Shown here: positions 41,427 to 51,000 of the stretch, in pieces
Layout of the letters: each line of letters opens with the position of its first letter
How positions within the stretch are numbered: the stretch's first letter is position 1
Origin: Jejubacter sp036620675
Lineage (GTDB): Bacteria > Pseudomonadota > Gammaproteobacteria > Enterobacterales > Enterobacteriaceae
Assembly: GCA_036620675.1 (NCBI GenBank)
Contig: JAZHEE010000029.1
Reading direction: 5' to 3' (one strand)
Length of the DNA stretch: 52,044 nt
Translations under genes and position numbers: made by a program
Notes under the pieces: generated by a model
What the model was told of the DNA's origin: nothing
Database searches by the model: none
The model's input: the letters and a program-made list of their open reading frames with translations, nothing else

Positions 41427-42353
41427 ATGAGCAAACTGGACCACTTTTTACAGCAGACGGTGAGCGCCGGCCCCATTAGCGGAACCTCGCTGATTATCTC
41501 CCTGTATGGCGATGCGCTGCTGCATCGCGGCGGTGAAGTCTGGCTCGGCAGCCTGGCGACGCTGCTGGCAGGGCTGGGCTTTGGCGAACGCTTTGTGCGC
41601 ACCTCGCTGTTTCGGCTGAATAAAGAGGGCTGGCTGGAGGTGGAGCGGGTCGGGCGCCGCAGCTACTACCGGCTGACGGAATCGGGCCGCCGCCAGGCCC
41701 GGCGCGCCGAAAGCAAAATTTACCGCGCCGCTCAGCCGGAGTGGGACGGTAAATGGCTGCTGCTGCTGTCGGAAGGACTGGAGAAAAACCGGCTGTTGCA
41801 GGTGAAAAAAGAGCTGATGTGGCAGGGTTTTGGCGCTCTGGCGCCGAACCTGATGGCCTCGCCTTCGCAGCGAATGGCGCAGGTGCAAAGCTTTCTGCAT
41901 GAGTCCGGGGTAGCGGAAAACGTTATCTGCTTTGAAGCCACGGCGCCGCTGCCGCTATCGCGCAGTGCCCTGAAATCAAGGGTGGAAAGCTGCTGGCAAC
42001 TGAGCGATAAAAATGCGCTGTACGGCGAATTTATCAATACCTTCCGGCCGCTGTTGCCGCTGCTGCGCGAAGCGGGTGATGAACTGACCCCGGCGCGCAG
42101 TTTTTACCTGCAACTGCTGCTGATTCACTGCTACCGGCGGGTAGCGCTGAAAGATCCGCTGCTGCCGGACGAACTGCTGCCGCCGCACTGGCTTGGCCAG
42201 AGCGCGCGCCAGCTGTGTATTAATATTTATCAACGAACCGCGCCCGGCGCGCTGGCCTGGGTCAGCGCCAACAGCGAAACCTCGGTGGGCGAACTGCCGC
42301 CGCCGGGTAGCGGCTGGTTCCAGCGTTTTGGCGGCTTGCTGCTGCCGGACTAA
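41427..42353 (+). CDS. paaX: phenylacetyl-CoA-responsive repressor PaaX
   Basis: PaaX represses the paa genes until phenylacetyl-CoA binds. The 308-residue product (E. coli 316) has an N-terminal winged-helix domain (residues about 15-90: GTSLIISLYGDALLHRGGEVWLGSLATLL, FVRTSLFRLNKEGWL). The family's central and C-terminal domains follow (WLLLLSEG, LLIHCYRR). AGGA stands 9 nt before the start. It is followed 9 bp later by paaY. Confidence 0.95.
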   Translation: MSKLDHFLQQTVSAGPISGTSLIISLYGDALLHRGGEVWLGSLATLLAGLGFGERFVRTSLFRLNKEGWLEVERVGRRSYYRLTESGRRQARRAESKIYRAAQPEWDGKWLLLLSEGLEKNRLLQVKKELMWQGFGALAPNLMASPSQRMAQVQSFLHESGVAENVICFEATAPLPLSRSALKSRVESCWQLSDKNALYGEFINTFRPLLPLLREAGDELTPARSFYLQLLLIHCYRRVALKDPLLPDELLPPHWLGQSARQLCINIYQRTAPGALAWVSANSETSVGELPPPGSGWFQRFGGLLLPD

Positions 42354-42362
42354 GGAGGTCGA

Positions 42363-42965
42363 ATGCCGATATATCAGATAGACGGGCTGACGCCCGTGGT
42401 GCCGCATGACAGCTTTGTTCATCCTACGGCGGTATTGATTGGCGATGTGATTCTGGGCCACGGGGTGTGGGTCGGCCCCAATGCTTCTCTGCGCGGCGAT
42501 TTCGGGCGTATCGTGGTGAAAGATGGCGCCAATATTCAGGATAACTGCGTGATGCATGGCTTTCCCCAACAGGAGACCCTGGTGGAAGAGGAGGGCCATG
42601 TCGGCCACGGCGCTATTCTGCACGGCTGCCATATCGGCAAAAACGTGCTGGTGGGAATGAACGCGGTGGTGATGGACGGCGCACAGATTGGCGCCAACAG
42701 TATTATCGGCGCCGCGGCCTTTGTGAAGGCGAAGGCGGAGTTTCCCGAAGCCAGCCTGATTCTGGGCAGCCCGGCCAGAGTGGTGCGGGCGCTGCGTCCG
42801 GAAGAGATCGACTGGAAGCGGTGCGGCACGGCGGAATATCAGGCGCTGGTATCGCGCTGCCAGCAGACGCTGCACCAGGTCGAGCCGCTGCGTGAGGTGG
42901 AGCCGGATCGCAAAGCGCTGGTGTTTGATAAGGGGCTGGCGGCGAAATCAGAGCAGCCAGAATAA
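42363..42965 (+). CDS. paaY: PaaY, left-handed beta-helix thioesterase
   Basis: The 200-residue product (E. coli 196) is a gamma-carbonic-anhydrase-like hexapeptide-repeat protein. In E. coli PaaY is a thioesterase that removes inhibitory CoA intermediates of the pathway. Metal-site histidines typical of the fold appear in MHGFPQ and VGHGAILHGCHIG. AAGGAGG stands 5 nt before the start. It forms an operon with paaX and ends at a hairpin. Confidence 0.94.
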   Translation: MPIYQIDGLTPVVPHDSFVHPTAVLIGDVILGHGVWVGPNASLRGDFGRIVVKDGANIQDNCVMHGFPQQETLVEEEGHVGHGAILHGCHIGKNVLVGMNAVVMDGAQIGANSIIGAAAFVKAKAEFPEASLILGSPARVVRALRPEEIDWKRCGTAEYQALVSRCQQTLHQVEPLREVEPDRKALVFDKGLAAKSEQPE

Positions 42966-42967
42966 CC

Positions 42968-42999
42968 CAATCCACGCAGCTTTGGGGCTGCGCGGATTG
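42968..42999. terminator. hairpin between convergent paaY and fimbrial remnant
   Basis: CAATCC-A-CGCAGC pairs with GCTGCG-C-GGATTG around a short loop with one internal mismatch. It has no T-tract and may end transcripts from either side. Confidence 0.55.
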
Positions 43000-43009
43000 C
43001 CCCGGCCAG

Positions 43010-43360
43010 CTATTCGTAGAAAATGGTGAACTCGACGGCGGCGTTGGCAGGGCCAGGTTTTAGCGGAACGGCCGCGCCGCTGGTTGCGTCCTGCCTGATA
43101 CGCGAATAACGGGCCCGCAACGGGATGGTATAGCTGGTGGCGCTGCTGCCCAGGTAATTCTGATTTAAAAAGGCCTTGCCGCGCCAGTCGTGATTACTGG
43201 CATCCAGCGCGTTGCTAAAGCCCCCCGAACCTATGCCTGCATTTGGAAGCGACATATCATGTATCTCAATGCAAACGCCTTCAGCGCCATTGGTCACCGC
43301 ATCGGTTTTTAAGCATTTTAATCCGCTATAGGTGGTACCTGTTTCATTGACCGGATCAGC
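43010..43360 (-). pseudogene. C-terminal remnant of a fimbrial minor subunit or adhesin
   Basis: The frame opens without a start or signal peptide at about 43360 and runs to a stop at 43010. It contains SGLKCLKTDAVTNGAEGVCIEI and ends VPLKPGPANAAVEFTIFYE, the typical donor-groove C-terminus of type 1-like pilins. GTG 43297 would give only 95 residues. The upstream boundary coincides with the truncated end of the usher gene, so a deletion joined the two. It is not expected to work. Confidence 0.8.
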
Positions 43361-44030
43361 TCAGGCTGCCGTTATGACGAAAATGCCAGCCCAGAATATT
43401 AAAGCCGCTATTGATACCGGTATAAAGCGCGTCGCTTTCGTTATTCCGGGTTACGCTACGATAAAAGTTGGCGTTGTAGTTCAGAATTCCGGCGGTAATA
43501 CCCTGATCCCACAGCGCCGGGTTTACATAGCCGCGCAGCCGCTTAATCAAATAGATATCGGCCAGCGCCAGAGAGAGCGTCTGTTCGCCGGTATCCAGAT
43601 CGAATGACGCCTCGGGCAGAAGCTTATCAATGGGCAGACAGTCTGTATCGTCGGCACTATCGAGTAATTCCAGCGCCTTCTTCGCGAATTTTTCGGTATT
43701 AAATTCCAGGTTGATAAAGGTCTTTTTGGTCAGACAGATTGCGCCGTCTGGACAGCGACCGGAGCCATCCGACACTTGCAGATCGTACTGCCCCATGGCG
43801 ATGCCGTTAATCATGACCTCGACGCTATATTTTCCGGGAACCGGAACGCCTTTCTGGTAGCAGGAGATATCTATCTGATTTTTGCTACCCGGGTTCATAA
43901 AGTTGGTATTGAATTCAACAAAAGAATCATCAGCAGCCTGAGCGCCAGGAAAATAAGCCGTGGCAATGGCAATCGCTAACGGACAAAGCTTCAGCGTGCC
44001 GTTAATGGTAAAATTAAGGTTCCGTTCCAT
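43356..44030 (-). pseudogene. truncated fimbrial usher (FimD/PapC family), N-terminal part only
   Basis: Ushers are outer-membrane pores of about 800 residues. Here only 224 remain: a signal peptide (ending PGAQA), the N-terminal chaperone-binding domain (FVEFNTNFMNPGSKNQIDISCYQKG, PVPGKYSVEVMINGIAMGQYDL) and the first barrel strands (SGFNILGWHFRHNGS). A stop at 43356 follows directly. The plug, most of the barrel and the C-terminal domains are missing, together with the start of the next subunit gene. Secretion of the pilin by this locus is therefore impossible without another usher. Confidence 0.85.
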
Positions 44031-44071
44031 AATATCTTCCTGTACTGCGCTTTATCATTGGTTTTGCGGCA

Positions 44072-44773
44072 CTACTTTTTTTCAGTATCAATCATGCGCA
44101 TTGCGCCAAAGTCATTGATAATAAACGGATAGTAACGTCCTGCACTGCGGCCGAGCGTGAAGGATTTCGTGGCGCCCGGGGCTATCATGCCGCCGTTACC
44201 AATACTCTTTTTCCCTTCTCTGTCATCAGAGAAATACGCCACATTAATAAAATAGGGGCTGGGGTTGGTGGCAGTTACCGTGGTGCCCTGACGGGACCAC
44301 TTCACCTGCTGTTGTGCGTCGCTGGCGCTGATGGTTAACCCGCTCGGGCGAAAGAACAGTTTCAGGCGCGATCGGAATGCCATTTGCAACATGCTTTTGC
44401 CTTCCGCGTTTTTTACCTTCGCGGGAATTTCCAGCACGTTCAGATAGAAGATCGACTCTTTATCCGTGGGCAGCGGTTCGCCGGTATAGCGAATGCGCAG
44501 CGACTGACCCTTGCCGGGATCGACGCGGTTAATCGGCGGCGTCAGGGTAAACGGCGCCTGGGCATTATCCGGGCGGGAATGACGGTCGCCGGAATCGATC
44601 CACGACTGAATTAATACCGGCGCTTTGCCGTTATTGGTCATTTTTATGGAAACTTCTTTATCCTTTTGCGGATAAACAACGCGGGTACCGGCGATAATAA
44701 CGGCGCTGTTTGCGCAAAAGGCCACAAGCGTGGAAAGCAGGGTTAGAGTGATGGGCAGTAATTTTATTTTCAT
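44072..44773 (-). CDS. periplasmic fimbrial chaperone (PapD family)
   Basis: The 233-residue precursor has a signal peptide (cleavage about CANS|A) and the two immunoglobulin-like domains of PapD chaperones. It shows AGTRVVYPQKDKEVSIKMTNNG with the subunit-anchoring arginine, the family segment FYLNVLEIP, and PSPYFINVAYF. The gene appears intact although the usher is broken. It lies between pilin and usher genes in the standard pilin-chaperone-usher order. Confidence 0.92.
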   Translation of the reverse strand: MKIKLLPITLTLLSTLVAFCANSAVIIAGTRVVYPQKDKEVSIKMTNNGKAPVLIQSWIDSGDRHSRPDNAQAPFTLTPPINRVDPGKGQSLRIRYTGEPLPTDKESIFYLNVLEIPAKVKNAEGKSMLQMAFRSRLKLFFRPSGLTISASDAQQQVKWSRQGTTVTATNPSPYFINVAYFSDDREGKKSIGNGGMIAPGATKSFTLGRSAGRYYPFIINDFGAMRMIDTEKK

Positions 44774-44791
44774 CGCTTAAGTCCTTTTTTG

Positions 44792-44814
44792 CAGGCGAGC
44801 ATTGCGCTCGCCTG
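44792..44814 (-). promoter_or_regulatory. intercistronic hairpin between pilin and chaperone genes
   Basis: CAGGCGAGC and GCTCGCCTG are perfect 9-bp arms around ATTGC. No T-tract follows on the transcribed strand. Such a hairpin after a major pilin gene may protect its mRNA or reduce read-through, giving excess pilin over chaperone. Confidence 0.65.
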
Positions 44815-44844
44815 TTTCCATACAGGGAGGAATTTCAGGTGCGA

Positions 44845-45402
44845 TTATTCGTAATCGATGCTGAAGTTAACCTGGCTTTTTACGGTGCCAGGGGTGGTGG
44901 CGCCCATGGCGTAGTAGCGTACGGTATATGGCAGGCTGGCGGCGCCGCTGCTCATATCGACACGGGTGGTGTTGGCGGTCTGGCTGGTGTTACCCACCTG
45001 CAGGGGCTGGGAGGTCTGCTGATCCAGCAGCTGCAGCTGAACGTTGGTCGCGCCATCGGTCACGCCTTCGTCAGTATTCAGCAGGTTATAGGTGGTGGTA
45101 TCGACGGTAGAGCCGTTTTCGAAGAACGCCGCTGCGGTAGAGGTACTGGTAACGCCGGTGCAGTTAGCCAGTTCAATGCTGAAGCCCGTATCTGCGGTGG
45201 TGTCCCCCACGTTTTGCAGCAGTGAGGTGCTGACTTCCGGCAAAACCACAGTGGCCGGAGAGGCCTGGCCGTCTACGGTGATGTCGCAGGTGGTGGCGGT
45301 AAGCTTGCCTTCGAAATAGATAGTGCCGTCGGCTGCCAGAGCCTGAGCGCCGAATACGCCAGATGCTAAAGCGGCAGCCAGTAATGTTTTCTTGATGTTC
45401 AT
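44845..45402 (-). CDS. type 1-like major fimbrial subunit (pilin)
   Basis: The 185-residue precursor has a signal peptide (MNIKKTLLAAALASGVFGAQALA, cut before ADGTI). The mature pilin has the usual early strand GTIYFEGKLTATTCDI, a second cysteine about 40 residues later (LANCTG) for the conserved disulfide, and the C-terminal beta strand ending VNFSIDYE. I start at 45402, with GGAG upstream; the frame continues further upstream but through AT-rich promoter DNA. It is the first gene of the broken operon, divergent from the LuxR-type gene. Confidence 0.92.
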   Translation of the reverse strand: MNIKKTLLAAALASGVFGAQALAADGTIYFEGKLTATTCDITVDGQASPATVVLPEVSTSLLQNVGDTTADTGFSIELANCTGVTSTSTAAAFFENGSTVDTTTYNLLNTDEGVTDGATNVQLQLLDQQTSQPLQVGNTSQTANTTRVDMSSGAASLPYTVRYYAMGATTPGTVKSQVNFSIDYE

Positions 45403-46500
45403 TGTACAAACTCCATGTATTTTTAAATACCCTTGCGGAATAAACCTGTATTCGCATAACAGCACTATCTTTATGCTTATTAATGCTCTGCTTAGTTGAT
45501 GAAGACGATAAGCTTTTAGCCACAAATATATGGAGCGATGCACAGCTTTCTTTTCTGAAGGCTGAGGCGGATTGTTATCGATAACTGGATATTAAGATTG
45601 CCCTGGTTTTCTGTAAAGCTGGTGCTGTTGGTTTCTGTAAAAATAAGAGTAAGTTCTTTACTGGTTTTAATTTTAGGGGCCGTTTTGAGAACATATTCCG
45701 AAATAATAAAGATGGAAGGTGATGGTTTTAGAATGGTGGTCGATGTTTTGTGATGCTCGTCATAATTTGATAGTGGCGTCACCAGGAAAATTGTCCTGGC
45801 TTGTTGATGGCTACATAAATGCTTTCCTGCTTCCTGTGAATGACGTCTTAATTCTTGTGATTAAATAAGTATTTTCTCAATATATAGCTATTAATGATGA
45901 GGAAAAATCCTATATCTGGATGTTTTTAGAACAGGTGTTTAGGTAGTAACTGAAAAAATGGCTGTCAAGTCGTCGCGTTTCCGAATGATAATTAAATGTT
46001 TTTATTTTGTTGTATTTTTGTTTTTTAAGGGCGCTATTGTAGCAAATAGTGCGATAAGTAGCGCCAGATACCTGATTGACATTCGGTTTTTCACTTTTTT
46101 TTACCATGAAAATGAGGGCGTTTTTTATCTGAAAGCGCGTTGAATAGGATTTTTCTTGGTATTATTGAAAAATGGTTGAAATATTAATTATTCTTCCTTG
46201 ATGGTTACGATGCGTGATTGTAACTTTTACGTGAATACATTGTTCATTTTTTTATGATTATCTTTATGTTATTAAACGAAAATGGAATAGGGGTAGTAAG
46301 GTTTTCTGGTTTCAGGTAAAAGTGGAAAAGCTCTCTCAGGATTGAATGCAAACGTAAATATTAAGAAATTTTAATGGGCCTGTGCCAGGATTTTTCCTTT
46401 CAAAAGAGTATTTGCTTCATATATACATGGTCGATTAATTATTCTAGATTGATTGGTTGTAATGGAATGAAGAAATCCATGGTTTGTTATGGAGAATCAC
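45403..46500. other. 1.1 kb AT-rich gene-free region between pilin and LuxR-type genes
   Basis: This stretch is far more AT-rich than the rest of the window. Short frames (for example 45516-45782 minus and 45958-46143 plus) have no known motif or ribosome site. It must hold the divergent promoters of the pilin and regulator genes and is a likely H-NS target. By eye I found no pair of inverted repeats suggesting an invertible promoter. Confidence 0.6.
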
Positions 46501-47157
46501 ATGGGAAAAGAGTTGAGTAGTGGCATAGAGCGTGTATGTCAGGAATCCACAATTACTGTTATTACAGCTGATAAGTATTTTTATTTAGCAGTAAGGTATC
46601 TGATTCATTCGATGATGCCAGAAATTCTGAGCGAAAAAGAAACGATCTATAATGTGGTACATTGTGAAAGTGTATTTCAGATGGATTTTCAGGACACAAT
46701 GATGAGTGAAGACCGGCTGCTCATTGCCGACTATGATGTACGGTTGATCGGGAACTCTCACATTCTTGAACTGTTGCAGGGAATGAAGGTTTTTCGTTCA
46801 ATCATGTTGGTGCTTCATAAAGAACTGGCGGTTGCCGAAGCGGATTATTGCCTGGCGAAAGGCGCACCGGTAGAGATCATTAAGCAAATTCTGCTGGACT
46901 TTATTTTGCAGCTGCCTGTATCGCAAAATACTAATAGTGGGCAGCTTCATGCCCGCTTTACAGATCGCGAACATCAAATCATCCGTCTGATTCTGAAAGG
47001 CCGACGCGTTGAAAGCATTGCGAAAGAGCTTAATCTGAGTCCGAAAACTATTTATGCACACCGCTCACGCATCTATCAGAAAGCGGGAGTACGTAACCTG
47101 CAAGGCCTGTTTCACTGTGAAGGGCTGAACCGGGAATTCAAAACGCCGATAGCGTAA
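46501..47157 (+). CDS. LuxR-type (FixJ/NarL-like) DNA-binding regulator, probably fimbrial
   Basis: The product has a C-terminal LuxR helix-turn-helix (residues about 148-205: FTDREHQIIRLILKGRRVESIAKELNLSPKTIYAHRSRIYQKAG split over the two helices). The N-terminal domain is pseudo-receiver-like with no clear phosphorylation pocket. I choose ATG 46501 (218 residues), because GGAG is 6 nt upstream; ATG 46489 has no site. It is divergent from the pilin gene across 1.1 kb, the usual arrangement for fimbrial regulators. Its target is inferred from position. Confidence 0.85.
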   Translation: MGKELSSGIERVCQESTITVITADKYFYLAVRYLIHSMMPEILSEKETIYNVVHCESVFQMDFQDTMMSEDRLLIADYDVRLIGNSHILELLQGMKVFRSIMLVLHKELAVAEADYCLAKGAPVEIIKQILLDFILQLPVSQNTNSGQLHARFTDREHQIIRLILKGRRVESIAKELNLSPKTIYAHRSRIYQKAGVRNLQGLFHCEGLNREFKTPIA

Positions 47158-47191
47158 ATTTCACACCTCTGATGATCGACCGCCGTAAAAA

Positions 47192-47214
47192 ACCCCGCCA
47201 TTTATCGGCGGGGT
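47192..47214. terminator. terminator between the regulator gene and azoR
   Basis: ACCCCGCC and GGCGGGGT form a perfect stem around ATTTATC between convergent genes. AAAAAA precedes it, which is a T-run for the azoR strand, so it is best as the azoR terminator. Confidence 0.75.
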
Positions 47215-47234
47215 CGCTTCCTTTATGACTTTTA

Positions 47235-47840
47235 TCAGGCGCTGACGATAGAATCTACCGCGGCTTTGGCGTCGTTTTGCGCTTTGGCGGCGATTTCCGG
47301 CCCCATTGCCACACCTTCGGCGAAGATAAAGTTGACGTCGGTAATGCCAATAAAGCCCAGGAACAGCTTAACGTACGGGGTCAGCAGGTCGGTCGGGCCA
47401 TCTTTATGAACGCCGCCGCGGCTGGAGATAACTACCGCGCGTTTACCGGTCACCAGGCCTTCCGGCCCGTTTTCGGTGTAGCGGAAAGTAACGCCGGCGC
47501 GGGCTATCAGATCGAAGTAATTTTTCAGCTGAGTCGGGATAGTAAAGTTATACATCGGCGCGTTAAAGACGATAATATCGTGCGCTTTCAGCTCGGCGAT
47601 AAGCCGATCGGAAAGGGCCAACGCTTCCTGCTGGCGCGGGCTTAGCGGCGCGTCGCCGGGACGCATGGCACCCACCAGTTCGCCGTCCAGTACCGGAATC
47701 GGGTCGGCGGCCAGATCGCGAACGGTTATCTGATCCGCGCTGTGTTTTTCACGCCACTGTTCAATAAAGTAGTCGGAAACCTGGTTCGACTGCGAGTAAC
47801 CTGCCAGGATGCTGGACTTTAGAACTAATACTTTACTCAT
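47235..47840 (-). CDS. azoR: FMN-dependent NADH-azoreductase AzoR (AcpD)
   Basis: AzoR is a dimeric flavodoxin-fold quinone and azo-compound reductase protecting against thiol-specific stress. The 201 residues equal E. coli AzoR. The flavin-binding segments are SSILAGYSQSNQ near the N-terminus, APMYNFTIPTQLKNYFD and SSRGGVH. I start at MSKVLVLKSS (complement 47838-47840); the frame continues upstream, but without the family sequence. It is divergent from hrpA, as in E. coli. Confidence 0.95.
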   Translation of the reverse strand: MSKVLVLKSSILAGYSQSNQVSDYFIEQWREKHSADQITVRDLAADPIPVLDGELVGAMRPGDAPLSPRQQEALALSDRLIAELKAHDIIVFNAPMYNFTIPTQLKNYFDLIARAGVTFRYTENGPEGLVTGKRAVVISSRGGVHKDGPTDLLTPYVKLFLGFIGITDVNFIFAEGVAMGPEIAAKAQNDAKAAVDSIVSA

Positions 47841-48032
47841 TGCTGATTCCTTACTTTTTCGGTTGTCGGAACGTTTTCCGTTGCATGACTCCATGCTATT
47901 CACGATTGGGTTACAGTGATAGCGTAATATATCGAACCCTGAATTCAATTTTTTTGAACAAGTCTCTCCATCGCTCGCTATGGTAAACTAGGGGCAATTC
48001 ACTATTTAGCTTTCCTGAGTTGTCTTTGAATC

Positions 48033-51000
48033 ATGGAACAAAACACAGCCTCATTCGCAAGCCTTCAGGCGCGTCTCAACGACCTGATGCTCAGCGATAA
48101 AGCCCGCTTTGCCCGCCGTCTTCACGGGGCGAAGAAGGTTAAAAATCCTGAATCCCGCCAGGCGGTTTTTGATCAACTGGCCCAGGAAATCGAGAACGCG
48201 GCCGGTAAAATCCTGCTGCGTGAAGCCGCTCGTCCGGCGATCGTTTACCCGGAAAATCTGCCCGTCAGCCAGAAGAAGCAGGCAATCCTGGAAGCGGTGC
48301 GCGATCACCAGGTGACCATAGTGGCGGGGGAGACCGGTTCCGGTAAAACCACCCAGTTGCCGAAAATCTGCATGGAGCTGGGGCGGGGAATTAAAGGCCT
48401 GATCGGCCACACTCAGCCCCGGCGTCTGGCGGCCCGTACCGTAGCCAATCGTATTGCCGAAGAGCTACAGACCGAGCCTGGCGGCTGCGTGGGCTATAAG
48501 GTGCGTTTTACCGACCACGTTGGCGATAACACCATGGTCAAGCTGATGACCGACGGTATTCTGCTGGCGGAGATCCAGCAGGACCGGCTGCTGATGCAGT
48601 ACGACACCATTATTATCGACGAGGCCCACGAGCGGAGCCTCAACATCGACTTCCTGCTGGGCTACCTGAAAGAGCTGCTGCCGCGTCGCCCCGATCTTAA
48701 GGTGATCATCACCTCAGCGACTATCGATCCCCAGCGCTTTTCGCGCCACTTTAATCAGGCGCCGGTTATTGAGGTCTCTGGCCGCACTTATCCGGTGGAG
48801 GTGCGCTATCGCCCCATAGTGGAAGAGGCTCAGGATACAGAACGCGATCAGCTTCAGGCGATATACGATGCCGTGGAGGAGCTGGGCCGTGAGGGGCCGG
48901 GGGATATTCTTATCTTTATGAGCGGCGAGCGGGAAATTCGCGATACCGCCGAAGGCCTGACCCGGCTTAATTTGCGTCATACCGAAATTCTGCCACTCTA
49001 CGCCCGGCTTTCTAACAGCGAGCAGAACCGGGTGTTCCAGTCTCACAGCGGGCGACGCATCGTGCTGGCGACTAACGTGGCGGAAACTTCGCTGACGGTG
49101 CCGGGCATCAAGTATGTGATTGATCCGGGCACCGCGCGTATCAGCCGCTACAGCTACCGTACCAAAGTGCAGCGCCTGCCGATCGAGCCGATTTCCCAGG
49201 CTTCGGCCAATCAGCGCAAAGGGCGCTGCGGCCGCGTATCGGAAGGGATCTGCATCCGGCTCTATTCACAGGACGATTTTCTGTCGCGCCCGGAATTTAC
49301 CGATCCGGAAATTTTGCGTACCAACCTGGCCTCGGTCATTCTGCAGATGACGGCGCTGGGGTTGGGCGATATCGGCGCTTTTCCGTTTGTGGAAGCGCCG
49401 GACAAGCGCAATATCCAGGACGGGGTGCGGCTACTGGAAGAGCTGGGGGCCATTACCAGCGATCCCCGACATGACGGCTACCGCCTGACCGACACCGGGC
49501 GCCAGCTGGCGCGTCTGCCTGTGGACCCCCGCCTGGCGCGAATGGTGCTGGCGGCGCGCCAGTTTGGCTGCGTGCGTGAAGTCATGATCATAAGCGCCGC
49601 GCTCTCGATTCAGGATCCGCGCGAGCGGCCCCAGGAAAAGCAGCAGGCCGCCGACGAGAAGCATCGCCGCTTCCAGGATAAGGAGTCCGACTTCCTGGCC
49701 TGGGTCAATCTGTGGAACTACCTGATGGAACAGCAGAAGGCGCTGTCCGGTAACCAGTTCCGCCGTCTGTGCCGCAGCGATTACCTGAACTGGCTGCGGG
49801 TGCGCGAATGGCAGGATATCTACACTCAGCTGCGTCAGGTGGTTAAAGAGCTGGGAATTCCAGTCAACAGCGAACCCGGCGACTATCGTTCGGTGCACTG
49901 CGCGCTGCTGACCGGGCTGCTTTCCCATATCGGCATGAAGGATGCTGATAAACAGGAGTACACCGGCGCCCGCAACGCCCGGTTCGCGATCTTCCCGGGC
50001 TCCGGGCTTTTCAAGAAGCCACCCAAATGGGCCATGGTGGCGGAGCTGGTGGAAACCAGTCGCCTGTGGGGCCGGATTGCTGCGCGTATCGATCCCGAAT
50101 GGATCGAGCCGCTGGCCGGGGATCTGATTAAGCGTTCCTATAGTGAACCCCACTGGGAACGCGGTCAGGGCGCGGTAATCGCCAGCGAGAAGGTCACGCT
50201 GTTCGGCCTGCCGATTGTGGCGGCGCGCAGGGTGAACTACAGCCAGATCGATCCCGTGCTGTGCCGCGAGCTGTTCATTCGCCATGCGCTGGTGGAAGGT
50301 GACTGGCAGAGCCGCCACGCCTTCTTCCGGGAAAATCAGAAGCTGCGGGCGGAAGTGGAAGAGCTGGAACATCGCTCCCGGCGGCGCGATATTCTGGTGG
50401 ATGACGATACGCTGTTCGAATTCTACGACCAGCGCATCGGCCATGAGGCGATATCCGGCCGCCACTTCGATAGCTGGTGGAAAAAGGCCGGCCGGGAAAC
50501 CCCGGAACTGCTCAACTTTGAAAAGAGTATGCTGATTAAGGAAGGGGCGGATAAGGTCAGTAAACTCGACTATCCCAACTTCTGGCATCAGGGCAACCTG
50601 AAGCTGCGCCTGAGCTACCAGTTTGAACCCGGGGCCGATGCCGACGGCGTCACGGTTCATATTCCGCTGCCGGTGCTGAACCAGGTGGATGAGAGCGGTT
50701 TCGAATGGCTGGTGCCGGGAATGCGTCGCGACCTGGTTATCGCCCTGATTAAATCACTGCCTAAACCGGTGCGGCGTAACTTCGTTCCGGCGCCGAACTA
50801 TGCCGAAGCATTCCTGGGGCGCGCTGTGCCGCTGGAACTGCCGCTGCTGGAAAGCCTGGAACGCGAGCTGCGCCGGATGACCGGCGTGACCGTCGATCGC
50901 GACGCCTGGCAGTGGGATATGGTGCCCGATCACCTGAAAATTACCTTCCGTGTGGTGGACGAGCGTAATAAAACGCTACGTGAAGGCAAGGATCTCGAGG

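Noticed and set aside
45516..45782. 88-codon minus-strand frame upstream of the pilin gene
   Set aside because: Low-complexity, AT-driven composition, no ribosome site and no motif; stop codons are sparse by chance on this strand.
45958..46143. 61-codon plus-strand frame rich in Phe and Ile
   Set aside because: Looks hydrophobic like a small toxin, but there is no clear ribosome site and the richness follows from T-rich DNA.
45403..46500. Invertible fim-type promoter switch
   Set aside because: No matching pair of terminal inverted repeats was found by eye and no recombinase gene is nearby; a formal scan would be needed to exclude it.
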